Of a stretch of DNA of 64,000 nucleotides, positions 24,192 through 33,156 are shown piece after piece; position 1 is the stretch's first letter; the number at the start of each line of letters is the position of its first letter. The translations under genes were made by a program, and so were the position numbers. Below the pieces are notes generated by a model. That model had not been told where the DNA came from. It searched no databases and saw only the letters and a list, made by a program, of their open reading frames with translations. This stretch comes from Enemella evansiae (lineage in GTDB: Bacteria; Pseudomonadota; Alphaproteobacteria; Rhodobacterales; Rhodobacteraceae). The stretch covers positions 62,001 to 126,000 of the forward strand of contig JAFKDC010000009.1 in the NCBI GenBank assembly GCA_017255395.1. The letters are read 5' to 3'.

Positions 24192-24212
24192 CTTCTCAAC
24201 ACGGAGACTGAC

Positions 24213-24662
24213 ATGAAAATCGTTATCGGATCGGATCACGCGGGCTTCCCGATGAAGGCGGGGGTGATCGAGACCATCCGCGCCGAGGGGCACGAGGTCA
24301 CGGACGTGGGGTCCTTCAACCCGGACCCGGTGGACTTTCCCGACGTCGCGCGGGCGCTCTGCGACAAGATCCTGAACGGCGAGGCAGAGCGCGGTTTGCT
24401 GGTCTGCGGCACCGGCGTCGGCGCGGTGATCGCCGCGAACAAAGTGCCGGGCATCCGTGCCTCTGTCTGCCACGACGCCCATTCCGCGCATCAATGCGTC
24501 GAACATGACGACGTCAACGTGATGTGCATCGGCGCCCAGATCATCGGGCCCTGGCTGGCGGCGGATCTGGTGCGCTCTTTCCTGACCGCCGAGTTCTCGA
24601 CCGACCCCGATTGCCGCCGTCGGGTCGAGAAACTGAACGCGATGGACCTGGCGCGCGGCTGA
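24213..24662 (+). CDS. RpiB/LacAB-family sugar-phosphate isomerase
   Basis: 149 residues. IGSDHAGFPMK is the N-terminal signature and CGTGVGA carries the catalytic Cys (about residue 66). The segment EHDDVNVMCIGAQIIG replaces the more usual HN(D/N)AN context with His-Asp-Asp, a change that could alter substrate choice away from ribose 5-phosphate. It is the last gene of the FadR-TRAP unit, so it probably isomerises a phosphorylated intermediate of the imported compound, possibly a tetrose or pentose phosphate. No kinase is adjacent. Confidence 0.85.
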   Translation: MKIVIGSDHAGFPMKAGVIETIRAEGHEVTDVGSFNPDPVDFPDVARALCDKILNGEAERGLLVCGTGVGAVIAANKVPGIRASVCHDAHSAHQCVEHDDVNVMCIGAQIIGPWLAADLVRSFLTAEFSTDPDCRRRVEKLNAMDLARG

Positions 24663-24852
24663 CCCGCTGCTGGGCCGCTGCCGGGCGTGTCGCGCCCTGC
24701 GGAGGGTTTCGCCTCCGGGCCGGCCTTGTCCAGCAGGGGGCTTGCCGGTCAGCCTGTCGCCTGCGGCCACGGCCGGTCGGCATGGCGCAACTCGATCACC
24801 ACGATTTCACCACAGATGCCGTCACGCGCGGGGCAGGGCCGTCCGGCGGGTG

Positions 24853-25629
24853 TCAGGGTCCGAAGGCAGGCGGGGTCTGACGGGTTCGGGCGCCTTCGGA
24901 TTCTTCCGGCACAAGCGGTCTTGTCAGCCGGACGATCACGACATGCAACAGGATGGCGAAAAGCCCCAGCGTCAGCATTGCCGCGAACATGAGGTCGGTC
25001 TTGGCGCGGCCATTCGCCAGCAGCATCATGTAGCCAAGGCCCCGCGACGCGCCGACCCATTCCCCGATCACGGCGCCTATGGGCGCATAGACGGCGGCCA
25101 GTCGCAGGCCCGAGGCCAGCGACGGAAGGGCCGCGGGAACGCGGATGTGCCAGAGGATGCGCGAGGGGCTGGCCTGCATCGTGCGCGCCAGGTCGAGATA
25201 TCCCTTGGGCGTGCGCATCAAGCCGTCGAAAAAGGCGGATGTGACGGGGAAATAGATGATCAGCACCGCCATGAAGACCTTGGACCACAGCCCGAACCCC
25301 AGCCAAAGCGTCAGGATGGGCGCAAGCGCGAAGACCGGCAGCGCCTGTGTGAAGACAAGGATCGGACGCACAAGCACCCGCGCCGTGCGCGAGGCGGCCA
25401 GATGCAGGGCCGTGGCGATTCCCAGCGCCGCGCCGATCCCCAGCCCGAGGATCACCTCGAGCGCGGTCACCAGCGTGTGTTCCGCGATCAGGGCGCGGTT
25501 GTGCCACCAAGTTTCCGCCACCTGAAGGGGGCCGGGCAGGATGAACTTCGGCAACCCGGTGACGGTGACGATGGCTTGCCAGAGCGCGAGGGCGAAGAGG
25601 GTGGCGACGACAGCGGGAAGGGCCTTCAT
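24853..25629 (-). CDS. thiX: ABC importer permease for a thiamine-pyrimidine precursor (ThiX-like)
   Basis: 258-residue permease of the SsuC/TauC type. It has about six helices and the EAA-loop ARTMQASPSRILWHIRVPAALPSL. The ATG overlaps the ATPase stop by ATGA. As the last gene of the thiamine operon and next to an NMT1-type binding protein and tenA, it most likely imports a pyrimidine precursor such as HMP or N-formyl-HMP. The exact substrate is inferred from context. Confidence 0.85.
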   Translation of the reverse strand: MKALPAVVATLFALALWQAIVTVTGLPKFILPGPLQVAETWWHNRALIAEHTLVTALEVILGLGIGAALGIATALHLAASRTARVLVRPILVFTQALPVFALAPILTLWLGFGLWSKVFMAVLIIYFPVTSAFFDGLMRTPKGYLDLARTMQASPSRILWHIRVPAALPSLASGLRLAAVYAPIGAVIGEWVGASRGLGYMMLLANGRAKTDLMFAAMLTLGLFAILLHVVIVRLTRPLVPEESEGARTRQTPPAFGP

Positions 25630-26354
25630 GGCGCGCCTTCGCGCAGCTCGGACAGGAGCGCGGCCTGACATGCAAGGGTTTCCAGATCGTCGAAGGGTCG
25701 CGGGACGTCAGAGGCGGGGTGGGGCAGGGCCCTCAGGCCCGCATGGCTGAGCACGCGGATGGATTGCCCCAGACGCGCCGCCTCGGCGGGGTCGTGGGTC
25801 ACGATCAGCACGGTCTTGCCGCGCAAGACCTCGACGGCCAGTTCCTGCATCGCGGCCCGGGTCTGGGCGTCGAGCGCCGAGAAGGGCTCGTCCAGCAGGA
25901 CGATGGGTTTGTCCTCCATCAGCGTGCGGGCAAGGGCGACCCGCTGGCGCTGGCCGCCGGACAGGGCGGGGGGCTTCTTGTCGGCATGATCGCTCAGGCC
26001 GACGCGGTGCAGGATGCGGGCCGTGCGGGCATGGTCCGGCGGCTCTTTGCGCAGGCGGGCGCCCAGCTGGACGTTCCGGCGCACCGTGGCCCAGGGCAAC
26101 AGCAGGTCGTCCTGCGCCATGTAGGCCGTGCGCGCCGCCACGGCGCCTGCGTCGCTGGCGCTGATCGTGCCCTCGAAACAGGCCCCGGTGTCCAACCCCG
26201 CGATCAGGCGCAGCAGGGTGGACTTGCCCACGCCCGATCCGCCCAGCAGGCAGGTCCATTCCCCGGCGGGCAGGGACAAGGTCAGGGACGCAAAGAGCGG
26301 CGCGCCCCTGATCGAGGCATGCCCCTGCAGGGTAATGCCGGGGGCCGTTGTCAC
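25626..26354 (-). CDS. thiZ: ABC importer ATPase (ThiZ-like)
   Basis: ATPase of the SsuB/TauB type, 242 residues. Walker A GGSGVGKST, Q-loop MAQDDLLLPW, signature LSGGQRQRVALARTL, Walker B VLLDEPFSALD. It starts at a GTG overlapping the tenA stop by four bases (GTGA); the longer open frame upstream is a shadow of tenA. Expected to power ThiX for import of the precursor bound by the ThiY-like protein. Confidence 0.88.
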   Translation of the reverse strand: MTTAPGITLQGHASIRGAPLFASLTLSLPAGEWTCLLGGSGVGKSTLLRLIAGLDTGACFEGTISASDAGAVAARTAYMAQDDLLLPWATVRRNVQLGARLRKEPPDHARTARILHRVGLSDHADKKPPALSGGQRQRVALARTLMEDKPIVLLDEPFSALDAQTRAAMQELAVEVLRGKTVLIVTHDPAEAARLGQSIRVLSHAGLRALPHPASDVPRPFDDLETLACQAALLSELREGAP

Positions 26355-27025
26355 GGCGTCAGACCCATCTGCCAGAAACCGGCTTCCAGTTCCGTTGCCG
26401 TGCGGAAGGTCCGGCACAGCCGGTCCCATCGCGGAGAGGATGCGTAATCGGCGCCCAGACGGTGGATCAGCGCCGCGTCCAGCAGGGTGCCCGCGGCCCG
26501 GCAGGCCTCTTGATACTCGGCGCCGGCATAGGTGGCGATCCAATCGGCGTAGCTGTCCGAGGTCGTCTCGGCCGCCAGTCGCGTGCCGATCTCGCCATAG
26601 CCCATCACGCAGGGTGCCAGCGCGACCAGCAGGTCCAGCAGGTCGCCGCTGTACCCGGCTTCGAGCACGAAGCGCGTATAGGCGAGGTTCTCGGGCCGCT
26701 CTTTCGTCGCGAAGACCTCGGCCTGCGACAGGCCCGCCGCCTCGCAGATGCCGATATGCAGCTTCAACTCGTCGGTCACCAGCGCGTTCAGCGTGGCGAC
26801 GGCGGCCAGCATTTCGGTATGCGTCTCAGACTTCACGACGGCCAGCGCCCATGCGCGGGAGAAGTGGATCAGGAAGACGTAGTCCTGCCGCAGGTAGTGC
26901 AGGAAGGCCGCGCGCGGCAGGGTGCCGTCCTTCAGACCCTCGACGAAGGCATGGCGGGTATAGTCCCGCCATGCGTCCCCGGCCTGCGCCCGCAGCAGCG
27001 AGAAGGCCGTGCCATAGCCGCTCAT
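26351..27025 (-). CDS. tenA: TenA-family thiaminase II / aminopyrimidine aminohydrolase
   Basis: Helical salvage enzyme, 224 residues. LRQDYVFLIHFSRAWALAV is the N-terminal signature and ALAPCVMGYGEIG contains the active-site cysteine of the TenA_C class. It would hydrolyse aminomethyl- or formyl-aminopyrimidine breakdown products to HMP, or degrade thiamine, feeding the ThiD kinase in the same operon. ATG 27025 overlaps the stop of the binding-protein gene by ATGA. Confidence 0.92.
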   Translation of the reverse strand: MSGYGTAFSLLRAQAGDAWRDYTRHAFVEGLKDGTLPRAAFLHYLRQDYVFLIHFSRAWALAVVKSETHTEMLAAVATLNALVTDELKLHIGICEAAGLSQAEVFATKERPENLAYTRFVLEAGYSGDLLDLLVALAPCVMGYGEIGTRLAAETTSDSYADWIATYAGAEYQEACRAAGTLLDAALIHRLGADYASSPRWDRLCRTFRTATELEAGFWQMGLTP

Positions 27026-27960
27026 TGCGCGGTTACGTCGATGCTGATGGCCTCGACCGGGTTCACGCTGTCGATCATGCCGTTGTCCTTCAGGAAGGCT
27101 TCGAACCGGGCGTAGCGGCCCGCGTCGAAGGCCGCCGGGCGAAGGGCAAGGCGGGGCAGGGTGTCCATCCACGCCTTTTCGTTCAACTCGTCCTGAAGCT
27201 CTGCCGAGGTGGCGGCGAAGATTTCCCAGCTTTTCTCGGGGTGGTTCACGATGAACTGCGTGGCGCGTTCCGTCGCCTCTAGGAAGCGCGCGATCCGGTC
27301 GGCGTCCATGCGGTCGGGGTTGGCGACATAGATCAATTCGTCGTAGGAGGGCACGCCTTCTTCCTCGATGTAGAAGCAGCGGCCTTCGACGCCTTCGATC
27401 TCCATTTGGTTCAGCTCGAAGTTGCGGAAGGCGCCGATCACCGCATCGACCTGCCCCGACATCAGCGCGGGCGAGAGCGAGAAGTTCACGTTGATCATCT
27501 CGACGTCATCGGGCGCGACGCCGTGTTTGCCCAGAACCGTGGACAGGACCGCCTCTTCGACGCCTCCGACCGAAAAGCCGACCTTTTTTCCTTTCAGGTC
27601 TGCCGGTGTGCCGATCGGCCCGTCCGCCAGCACCAGCAGGCAGTTCAGCGGGGTCGCGACCAGGGTGCCGACCCGCTTCAGCGGCAGGCCCTCATGGATC
27701 TGAAGGTGCAGTTGCGGCTGGTAGGACACCGCCAGATCCGCCTGACCGGCGGCCACGAGGCGCGGCGGGGCAGAGGGATCGGCGGGCGGGATCACCTCGA
27801 CCTCAAGGCCCGCGTCGGCGAAATAGCCGTTTTCCTCGGCGATGATGATGGGGCCGTGATCGGGGTTCACGAACCAGTCCAGCAGCACGGTCATCTTGTC
27901 CTGCGCCAGCGCAGGAGAGGCGGCCAGCAGCAGGGCCGCAGGGAGCAGAAGGCGTTTCAT
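27022..27960 (-). CDS. thiY: NMT1/THI5-like pyrimidine-precursor binding protein (ThiY-like)
   Basis: Periplasmic receptor, 312 residues with signal peptide (1-19, ALA-QDK). The mature start TVLLDWFVNPDHGPIIIAEE is typical of NMT1-domain proteins that bind formylaminopyrimidine (LDW..N..H.G). Unlike Thi5 proteins it is exported and lies with permease and ATPase genes. The start ATG at 27960 follows thiF by 14 bases. It captures a pyrimidine that the cell could use in place of ThiC product. Confidence 0.88.
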   Translation of the reverse strand: MKRLLLPAALLLAASPALAQDKMTVLLDWFVNPDHGPIIIAEENGYFADAGLEVEVIPPADPSAPPRLVAAGQADLAVSYQPQLHLQIHEGLPLKRVGTLVATPLNCLLVLADGPIGTPADLKGKKVGFSVGGVEEAVLSTVLGKHGVAPDDVEMINVNFSLSPALMSGQVDAVIGAFRNFELNQMEIEGVEGRCFYIEEEGVPSYDELIYVANPDRMDADRIARFLEATERATQFIVNHPEKSWEIFAATSAELQDELNEKAWMDTLPRLALRPAAFDAGRYARFEAFLKDNGMIDSVNPVEAISIDVTAQ

Positions 27961-27974
27961 GGGTCGGTGTCCTT

Positions 27975-28931
27975 TTAGCAAGCAGAGGCCGAGACGAGCA
28001 CGATCTCGCCCGGCCATGTCCGGTGGAGGGTTTCGGCGGCGCGCCACGCGCGCAGGCCCGTGCCGCAGCACAGGGCAAGGCGGCGCGCGCCGGTGTCGGT
28101 GATCTGGTCCGGGTCCAGGCGCCGGGCCGCCGGGTGCAGCGGCACCGGTGCCTCATCGGGGCCGCGCAGCTCGACGATCAGGTCGTCTGCCGTCAGGTCA
28201 GAGGCGGCGACGAAGGCGAAGCCCGTCTCGGGTTCGGGCGCCGCGTCGAAGCGGAAGCCCGATGTGGCCAGCGTCTGCGCGTCGAGGTTGACCAACTGGC
28301 CCAGCGGTGTGGGGGCCAGCCCCAGCAGCACGGCGAGCGCCATCTGCGCCTGCATGGCGCCGATGACGCCCACCACCGGCCCCAGCACACCCGCGCTGGC
28401 GCAACTTGCGCCGCTGTCCGGCGCATCGGGGAAGACCGCGCGCAGCGAGGGGGCGCCGCCGCAGAACCCGCCCACATAGCCGCCCAGCCCAAGCACCGAG
28501 GCGCTGATCAGCGGCGTCTTGCGGGCAAGGCAGAGGTCGCTGAGCAGGTAGCTGACGGCGTAGCTGTCGGCGCAATCCAGCACCAGATCGACCGGGGCGA
28601 TCATCCCGGGCGCATTGGCCGGGGTCACGCGACAGCACCGCGTCTCGACGGTGATCTGCGCGTTGAGGGCGCGGCACCGGTTCGCGGCCACCTCGGCCTT
28701 CGGCTGCCCGCAATCGTCTTCGGTGAACAGCGTCTGCCGGTGCAGGTTCGACAGCGAGACCGTATCGTCGTCGACCACGGTGACATGGCCGACGCCCGCC
28801 CCCGCCAGAAGCGGCAGCGCGTAGGCGGCCAAGCCGCCAGCGCCCACCACCAGCACGCGGGCGCGGGCCAGCCGCTGCTGCCCGGTCTCGCCCACCTGCG
28901 GAAGGATCGTCTGCCGTGCGTATCGGTTCAT
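27975..28931 (-). CDS. thiF: ThiF/MoeB-type adenylyltransferase
   Basis: 318-residue E1-like enzyme that would adenylate the C-terminal glycine of ThiS. Nucleotide-binding loop VVGAGGLAAYALPLLAGAG, the VDDDTVSLSNLHRQ motif with its Arg, and LVLDCADSYAVSYLLSD. In place of the usual C-terminal rhodanese domain there is a shortened tail with CCGTGLRAW, possibly a reduced rhodanese-like module. The start ATG overlaps the thiE stop by ATGA. Confidence 0.88.
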   Translation of the reverse strand: MNRYARQTILPQVGETGQQRLARARVLVVGAGGLAAYALPLLAGAGVGHVTVVDDDTVSLSNLHRQTLFTEDDCGQPKAEVAANRCRALNAQITVETRCCRVTPANAPGMIAPVDLVLDCADSYAVSYLLSDLCLARKTPLISASVLGLGGYVGGFCGGAPSLRAVFPDAPDSGASCASAGVLGPVVGVIGAMQAQMALAVLLGLAPTPLGQLVNLDAQTLATSGFRFDAAPEPETGFAFVAASDLTADDLIVELRGPDEAPVPLHPAARRLDPDQITDTGARRLALCCGTGLRAWRAAETLHRTWPGEIVLVSASAC

Positions 28932-29524
28932 CGCGTGACCGCCAGCCATGCGCGCACCCGGGCCTCGGGGTCTGCGTTCAGGGTGATGTCGGTGACGACA
29001 GAGACGATGTCCGCCCCGGCATCGAAAACTCCCGGCGCGCGCTCGACCGACATGCCGCCGATCCCGACAAGCGGCGTGTCCCCCACGCGGGCCTTCCACT
29101 CGGTGACCTTCGGCAGGCCCTGCTGGTGCCATTTCATCTTCTTCAGGATGGTCGGATAGACCGGCCCTAGCGCCACGTAGTCGGGCGCCATGGCCAGCAC
29201 GCGCTCAAGCTCGTCGTCGTCATGGGTCGAGACCCCAAGTTTTAGTCCGGCCTTGCGGATGGCGTGCAGGTCGGCGACGTCCAGATCCTCCTGCCCCAGA
29301 TGGATCCAGTCGCAGCCCAGATCCAGCGCCGCCTGCCAGTGGTCGTTGACCACAAGAACCGCGCCGTGCTGGCGGCAGAGGTCGCGCGAAAGGGCGATCT
29401 CGCGGCGGAGGGTCTCGGGCGGGGCGTCCTTGATGCGCAATTGGAGGAGTTTGATCCCGAGAGGCAGCATCCGCCGCAGCCAGTCGGCGCTGTCGAATAT
29501 CGGGTAGAAGCGGTCGAGCGTCAT
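28928..29524 (-). CDS. thiE: Thiamine-phosphate synthase-type protein (ThiE)
   Basis: 198 residues with a TIM-barrel fold that would couple HMP-PP with thiazole phosphate. Motifs include LLQLRIKD (diphosphate binding), [30 protein letters not shown], and [11 protein letters not shown] followed by a GIGGM loop. The GQEDL that follows IHLG stands where GQ.D is usual. ATG 29524 overlaps the thiG stop by ATGA. Cytoplasmic. Confidence 0.92.
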   Translation of the reverse strand: MTLDRFYPIFDSADWLRRMLPLGIKLLQLRIKDAPPETLRREIALSRDLCRQHGAVLVVNDHWQAALDLGCDWIHLGQEDLDVADLHAIRKAGLKLGVSTHDDDELERVLAMAPDYVALGPVYPTILKKMKWHQQGLPKVTEWKARVGDTPLVGIGGMSVERAPGVFDAGADIVSVVTDITLNADPEARVRAWLAVTR

Positions 29525-30291
29525 GACAGGAAGGCCTTTCCGATCACGGGGGTCGAGGCCTCGGCCATGTCCCGCGCGTCGATGGGGTCGGCCCGGTGCG
29601 CCAGTTGCCCCGCCTCGACCGCGCGCATCATCGCGACGGCCATGGCCACGGGGTCGCCCGCGCGGGCCACGGCGGTGTTCAGCAGCACGGCGTCGAAACC
29701 CAGTTCCATCGCCCGGGCGGCGTGGCTGGGCAGGCCGATGCCCGCGTCGATGACCAGCGGAACCTCGGGAAACTCGGCCCGCATGGCGCGCAGGGCGTAC
29801 TCGTTGTTGAGCCCCCGGCCGGACCCGATGGGTGCGCCCCAAGGCATCAGCACCTCGCACCCGGCGGCCAGCAGCCGTTCCGCGACGATCAGGTCTTCGG
29901 TGGTGTAGGGGAACACCTGAAAGCCGTCCTCCGTCAGGATGCGGGCCGCTTCGACCAGCTGGAAGACGTCCGGTTGCAGGCTGTCCGTGTGGCCGATCAG
30001 TTCCAGCTTGATCCACGGCGTGTCAAAGACCTCTCGCGCCATCTGCGCCGTGGTCACCGCCTCCTTGACCGTGTGGCATCCCGCCGTGTTGGGCAGCACA
30101 GGCACGCCGAGGTCACGGATCATCTGCCAGAAGGCCTGCCCGCTGCCGCCCGCCCCCTCGCGGCGCAGCGAGACGGTGGCGACCCCCGCGCCGCTTTCCC
30201 GAAACGCCTGCGCCAGAATCGCGGGGCTGGGATATTGCGCCGTGCCCAGCATCAGGGGGTTGGGCAGCTCTGTGCCGTAGAACTCTTTCAT
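29521..30291 (-). CDS. thiG: Thiazole synthase (ThiG)
   Basis: 256 residues. Lys95 in [10 protein letters not shown] is the Schiff-base lysine for [16 protein letters not shown] and the phosphate loop [14 protein letters not shown] are family hallmarks. It forms the thiazole phosphate ring from DXP, dehydroglycine supplied by ThiO and sulfur from ThiS-thiocarboxylate. The ATG lies two bases after the thiS stop. Confidence 0.95.
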   Translation of the reverse strand: MKEFYGTELPNPLMLGTAQYPSPAILAQAFRESGAGVATVSLRREGAGGSGQAFWQMIRDLGVPVLPNTAGCHTVKEAVTTAQMAREVFDTPWIKLELIGHTDSLQPDVFQLVEAARILTEDGFQVFPYTTEDLIVAERLLAAGCEVLMPWGAPIGSGRGLNNEYALRAMRAEFPEVPLVIDAGIGLPSHAARAMELGFDAVLLNTAVARAGDPVAMAVAMMRAVEAGQLAHRADPIDARDMAEASTPVIGKAFLS

Positions 30292-30293
30292 GC

Positions 30294-30488
30294 TCAGCCC
30301 CCCTGCATCGGCGCGACGACCTCGATGCGGTCGCCGTCGTGCAGCGGCGTCGCGGCGCGCAGGGCGGCGGGCACGAAGGCCTCGTTCACCGCCGTGGCGA
30401 CGCGCCCGGACATTCCGCATTCGCTCAGAAGATCGGCGAGCGTTTCCGCCGCGACCTCCCGCGGTGTTCCGTTAAGCACTATCTTCAT
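30294..30488 (-). CDS. thiS: Sulfur-carrier protein ThiS
   Basis: Ubiquitin-like 64-residue protein ending in the required Gly-Gly (VVAPMQGG), which ThiF adenylates and which becomes a thiocarboxylate. The start MKIVLNG is typical. It overlaps the end of thiO by 17 bases. Confidence 0.93.
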   Translation of the reverse strand: MKIVLNGTPREVAAETLADLLSECGMSGRVATAVNEAFVPAALRAATPLHDGDRIEVVAPMQGG

Positions 30489-31446
30489 CGACCAACTCCG
30501 AATGTGTGTCGTTCAGCGCAAGATCCGCGACGCCCTGCGCCAGCGCGGGCGCCAGCAGGTAGCCATGGCGGTAGAGGCCATTGGCAAAGATCGTGCCGCC
30601 CCGGCGGCGGATGCGCGGCAGGTTGTCGGGAAAGGCGGGGCGCAGGTCGACGCCGGTTTCCAGCACCTCGGCCTCGCCGAAGGCGGGGTTCAGCGCGTAG
30701 GCGGCGCTCAGCAGTTCCAGCATCGAGCGGGCGGTGATGCGGCCTCTGTCCTCGCTCTCGATCATCGTCGCGCCCAGCATGTAGATGCCGTCGCCCCGGG
30801 GCACGACGTAAAGCGGGATCCGGGGGTGCAGCAGCCGGACCGGGCGGGTCAGCGTCACACCGGAGCAGCGGATGACCAGCATCTCGCCCTTGACCCCGCG
30901 CAGGTCGGTCAGGTGATCACGCGCCGCGAGGCCCCGGCAATCGATCACGTTTGTCAGGCCCTCCGGCGCCGCCCGCTTGTGGAAAGCCACGCCCTGCGCG
31001 CGCAGCGCCGTGAACAGGGCCTCCAGCGCCGCGCGCGGGTCAAGATGCGCCTCGTCCTCGAAGAAGAGGCCCTGCGCGAAGCCCGGCAAGTCCGGCTCCA
31101 GCGTGGCGATCTCGGGGCCGACCTCGGTGAACCCCTCGGTGCGCCGGGCAAAGCGGCGCAGGTCGGGCAGGTCGCGGCGCGCGGCCACGACAAGGGTGCC
31201 CCGGCGCTGCACCCCGACCCTGTCGGCCCACCAGTCGATGGCCCTCTGCCCCAGCCGCAGGACCGGCTCTTCGGCGTTCTCGTATTCGCACCACGGCGCA
31301 AGCATGCCACCCGCCCACCACGAGCAGCCATGCGGACCGGGCGGCCCGGCGGGGTCGAAGATCTGGACCTTCTCGCCGCGCAGGGCCAGTTCGGTCGCCA
31401 CGGTCAGCCCCGCGACGCCCGCCCCTATGACCGACCATGTTTTCAC
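30472..31446 (-). CDS. thiO: Glycine oxidase (ThiO)
   Basis: FAD-dependent amine oxidase, 324 residues, giving the dehydroglycine needed by ThiG. FAD loop GAGVAGLTVATELA at the N terminus, the CSWWAGGMLAPWCE motif characteristic of ThiO, and NGLYRHGYLLAPALAQGVAD at the C terminus. The start is a GTG overlapping the thiD stop by four bases (GTGA). The long frame upstream is a shadow of thiD. The oxygen-dependent ThiO route (not ThiH) indicates aerobic thiazole synthesis. Confidence 0.93.
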   Translation of the reverse strand: MKTWSVIGAGVAGLTVATELALRGEKVQIFDPAGPPGPHGCSWWAGGMLAPWCEYENAEEPVLRLGQRAIDWWADRVGVQRRGTLVVAARRDLPDLRRFARRTEGFTEVGPEIATLEPDLPGFAQGLFFEDEAHLDPRAALEALFTALRAQGVAFHKRAAPEGLTNVIDCRGLAARDHLTDLRGVKGEMLVIRCSGVTLTRPVRLLHPRIPLYVVPRGDGIYMLGATMIESEDRGRITARSMLELLSAAYALNPAFGEAEVLETGVDLRPAFPDNLPRIRRRGGTIFANGLYRHGYLLAPALAQGVADLALNDTHSELVDEDSA

Positions 31447-32258
31447 AGGCTGTCCGATGCGGGCCAGAAGGGGTGGAAGTGATGCACCGGCCCGTGGCCG
31501 GAGCCGACGCCCAGCCCGTCTGCGCTGGCAATGGCCGCTTGCAGATAGCCATGCGCCTCTTGCACGGCCTCTGTCAGCGCCAGCCCCTTGGCCAGACCGG
31601 CGGCAATCGCAGACGACAGGGTGCAGCCCGTGCCATGGGTGTTCCCGGTGTGGATGCGCGGCGCGGTGTATTCGGCCAGCACGCCATCCGGCGCGACCAG
31701 AATATCGCGGCAGAGAGCGCCCTCGGCATGGCCTCCCTTCATCAGCACCGCCTGCGCGCCCAGCCCGCACAGCGCGCGCCCCTGCGCGATCATCTCGTCC
31801 CGGTCCCGCGCGACCGCGCTGTCCAGCAGGCGGGCCGCCTCGGGCAGGTTGGGGGTCAGCAGATGCGCGCGGGGCAACAGGGTCTGTGTCAGGGTCGCGA
31901 CCGCCTCGGGCGACAAGAGCGCGTCGCCCGATTTGGCGATCATCACCGGGTCCAGCACCACCGGACCGGCGTAGCCCTTCAGCCCTTCGGCCACGCAGTG
32001 AATGATTTCTGGCAGGGCCAGCATGCCGATCTTGATCGCCCGGACATCGAGATCGTCCAGCACCGCCGCGATCTGCGCCGCAATCACCTCTACCGGGATG
32101 CCGTGCACGGCGGTGACGGCCCGGGTGTTCTGCGCGGTGACGGCGGTGAGGACCGAGGCGCCGTAGACCCCAAGCGCCGACATCGCCTTCAGGTCGGCCT
32201 GAATGCCGGCCCCGCCGCCGCTGTCGGACCCCGCGATCGTCAGTGCGATATGCGCCAT
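31443..32258 (-). CDS. thiD: HMP/HMP-phosphate kinase (ThiD)
   Basis: Ribokinase-fold kinase, 271 residues. IAGSDSGGGAGIQADLKA is the substrate loop, DPVMIAKSG the middle motif and NTHGTGCTLSSAIAAGLA carries the anion hole and catalytic base. It phosphorylates HMP twice; with no thiC in the operon its substrate must come from import or from TenA salvage. First gene after the TPP riboswitch. Confidence 0.95.
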   Translation of the reverse strand: MAHIALTIAGSDSGGGAGIQADLKAMSALGVYGASVLTAVTAQNTRAVTAVHGIPVEVIAAQIAAVLDDLDVRAIKIGMLALPEIIHCVAEGLKGYAGPVVLDPVMIAKSGDALLSPEAVATLTQTLLPRAHLLTPNLPEAARLLDSAVARDRDEMIAQGRALCGLGAQAVLMKGGHAEGALCRDILVAPDGVLAEYTAPRIHTGNTHGTGCTLSSAIAAGLAKGLALTEAVQEAHGYLQAAIASADGLGVGSGHGPVHHFHPFWPASDSL

Positions 32259-32318
32259 GGCAGCTGCCTCTTACAAAGGGGCACCGCGTGTGAAAACTGC
32301 CAGCTTGCGCAAAGACCG

Positions 32319-32400
32319 TTCCCTCCGCCGGAATTGCCCGGATCAGGTTCGATGGGTTAGCGCAGCCGCGCCTCTCAGCCTTTTGCAAGGCACCCCAACG
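32319..32400 (-). ncRNA. TPP riboswitch (THI element)
   Basis: Read on the minus strand it contains GGGGTGCC, the GGCTGAGA thi-box core, ACCC, then GAACCTGATCCGG and GGAGGGAA near the 3' side, the ordered conserved blocks of the TPP aptamer. It ends about 60 bases before the thiD start and would repress the ten-gene thiamine operon when TPP is abundant. Confidence 0.95.
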
Positions 32401-32781
32401 GTTCGGGCTTTAGCTAGCAAGCCGCCGCGACCCTGTCAAACGCCCTCGGCCAAAAGCGGCGCGTCGCCATGGGCCGTGCAAAGGGGGGCTGAGAGCGGCA
32501 GGGGCTCGGACCTTGGGGCCGCCCCCGACACTGTGAACGGACGGTCCCGTAGACCTGCGCCTGAACCGGACACCGGGGCAGGCGGCAAGCCTTGCGAGCC
32601 CTGCGGGCCAAGGGGCGGCGTGGGCCGAACGACCCCCGGCGGTCCCCGGGTGCCTTCATCGCCAAGACCGCGCCCCGGTCCGCGAAAGGCAATCGCCACG
32701 GTATCGCGCGATACCGGGCGCAGCATTGTCGGGGGCGCCTCGGGAAGCGATCATGCTGCCGGACCAATCAGGGAGTTTGAT
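32401..32781. other. Gene-free spacer between the TPP riboswitch and the SCP2-like gene
   Basis: About 380 bases with no supported gene. It should contain the divergent promoters for the thiamine operon and the BKACE unit; no clear -35/-10 pair was identified. The longer open frame that crosses it continues into the next gene but has no ribosome site before 32782. Confidence 0.5.
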
Positions 32782-33156
32782 GTGCTCGAAACAATCGAAG
32801 CGATGCGGCAAGAGCTGGGCCGGACCCCGCATCTTGTCAGGCTTGGGCGGCTCTTCTCGGAAACGGTCCTGCTGCAGGTGGACGAGGCGGAATACTACCT
32901 GCATTTCGAGAAGGGCGCACTGGCCCGCGTGGAAACCGGACCCAGCCGCAAGATCGCCTGGCGCTTCGCCATAAGGACCGATGCCGAGGCGCTGCGGGCT
33001 TTCTGGACGGCACGTCCCGCACCCGGGTTCCATGACCTCTTCGGCCTGGTCAAGATTGAGCGGGCGCGCATCGACGGCGACATCCTGAGCCTTGTCAAGA
33101 ACCTGCGGTTCTTCAAGGAATTTCTCGCCCTCGGGCGTGGGGAGGCACGGGCATGA
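32782..33156 (+). CDS. Small SCP2-like protein of unknown function
   Basis: 124 residues. A GTG start with GGGAG six bases upstream is the best initiation site. The C-terminal half (FGLVKIERARIDGDILSLVK, then NLRFFKEFL) recalls the SCP2 sterol-carrier fold, in which a G(R/K).K..GD...(L/M) motif precedes the last helix. It overlaps the hydrolase gene by ATGA, so the two are co-translated. No catalytic motif was recognised. It could bind a hydrophobic ligand, or fill a missing step in the pathway; both are inference. Confidence 0.65.
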   Translation: MLETIEAMRQELGRTPHLVRLGRLFSETVLLQVDEAEYYLHFEKGALARVETGPSRKIAWRFAIRTDAEALRAFWTARPAPGFHDLFGLVKIERARIDGDILSLVKNLRFFKEFLALGRGEARA

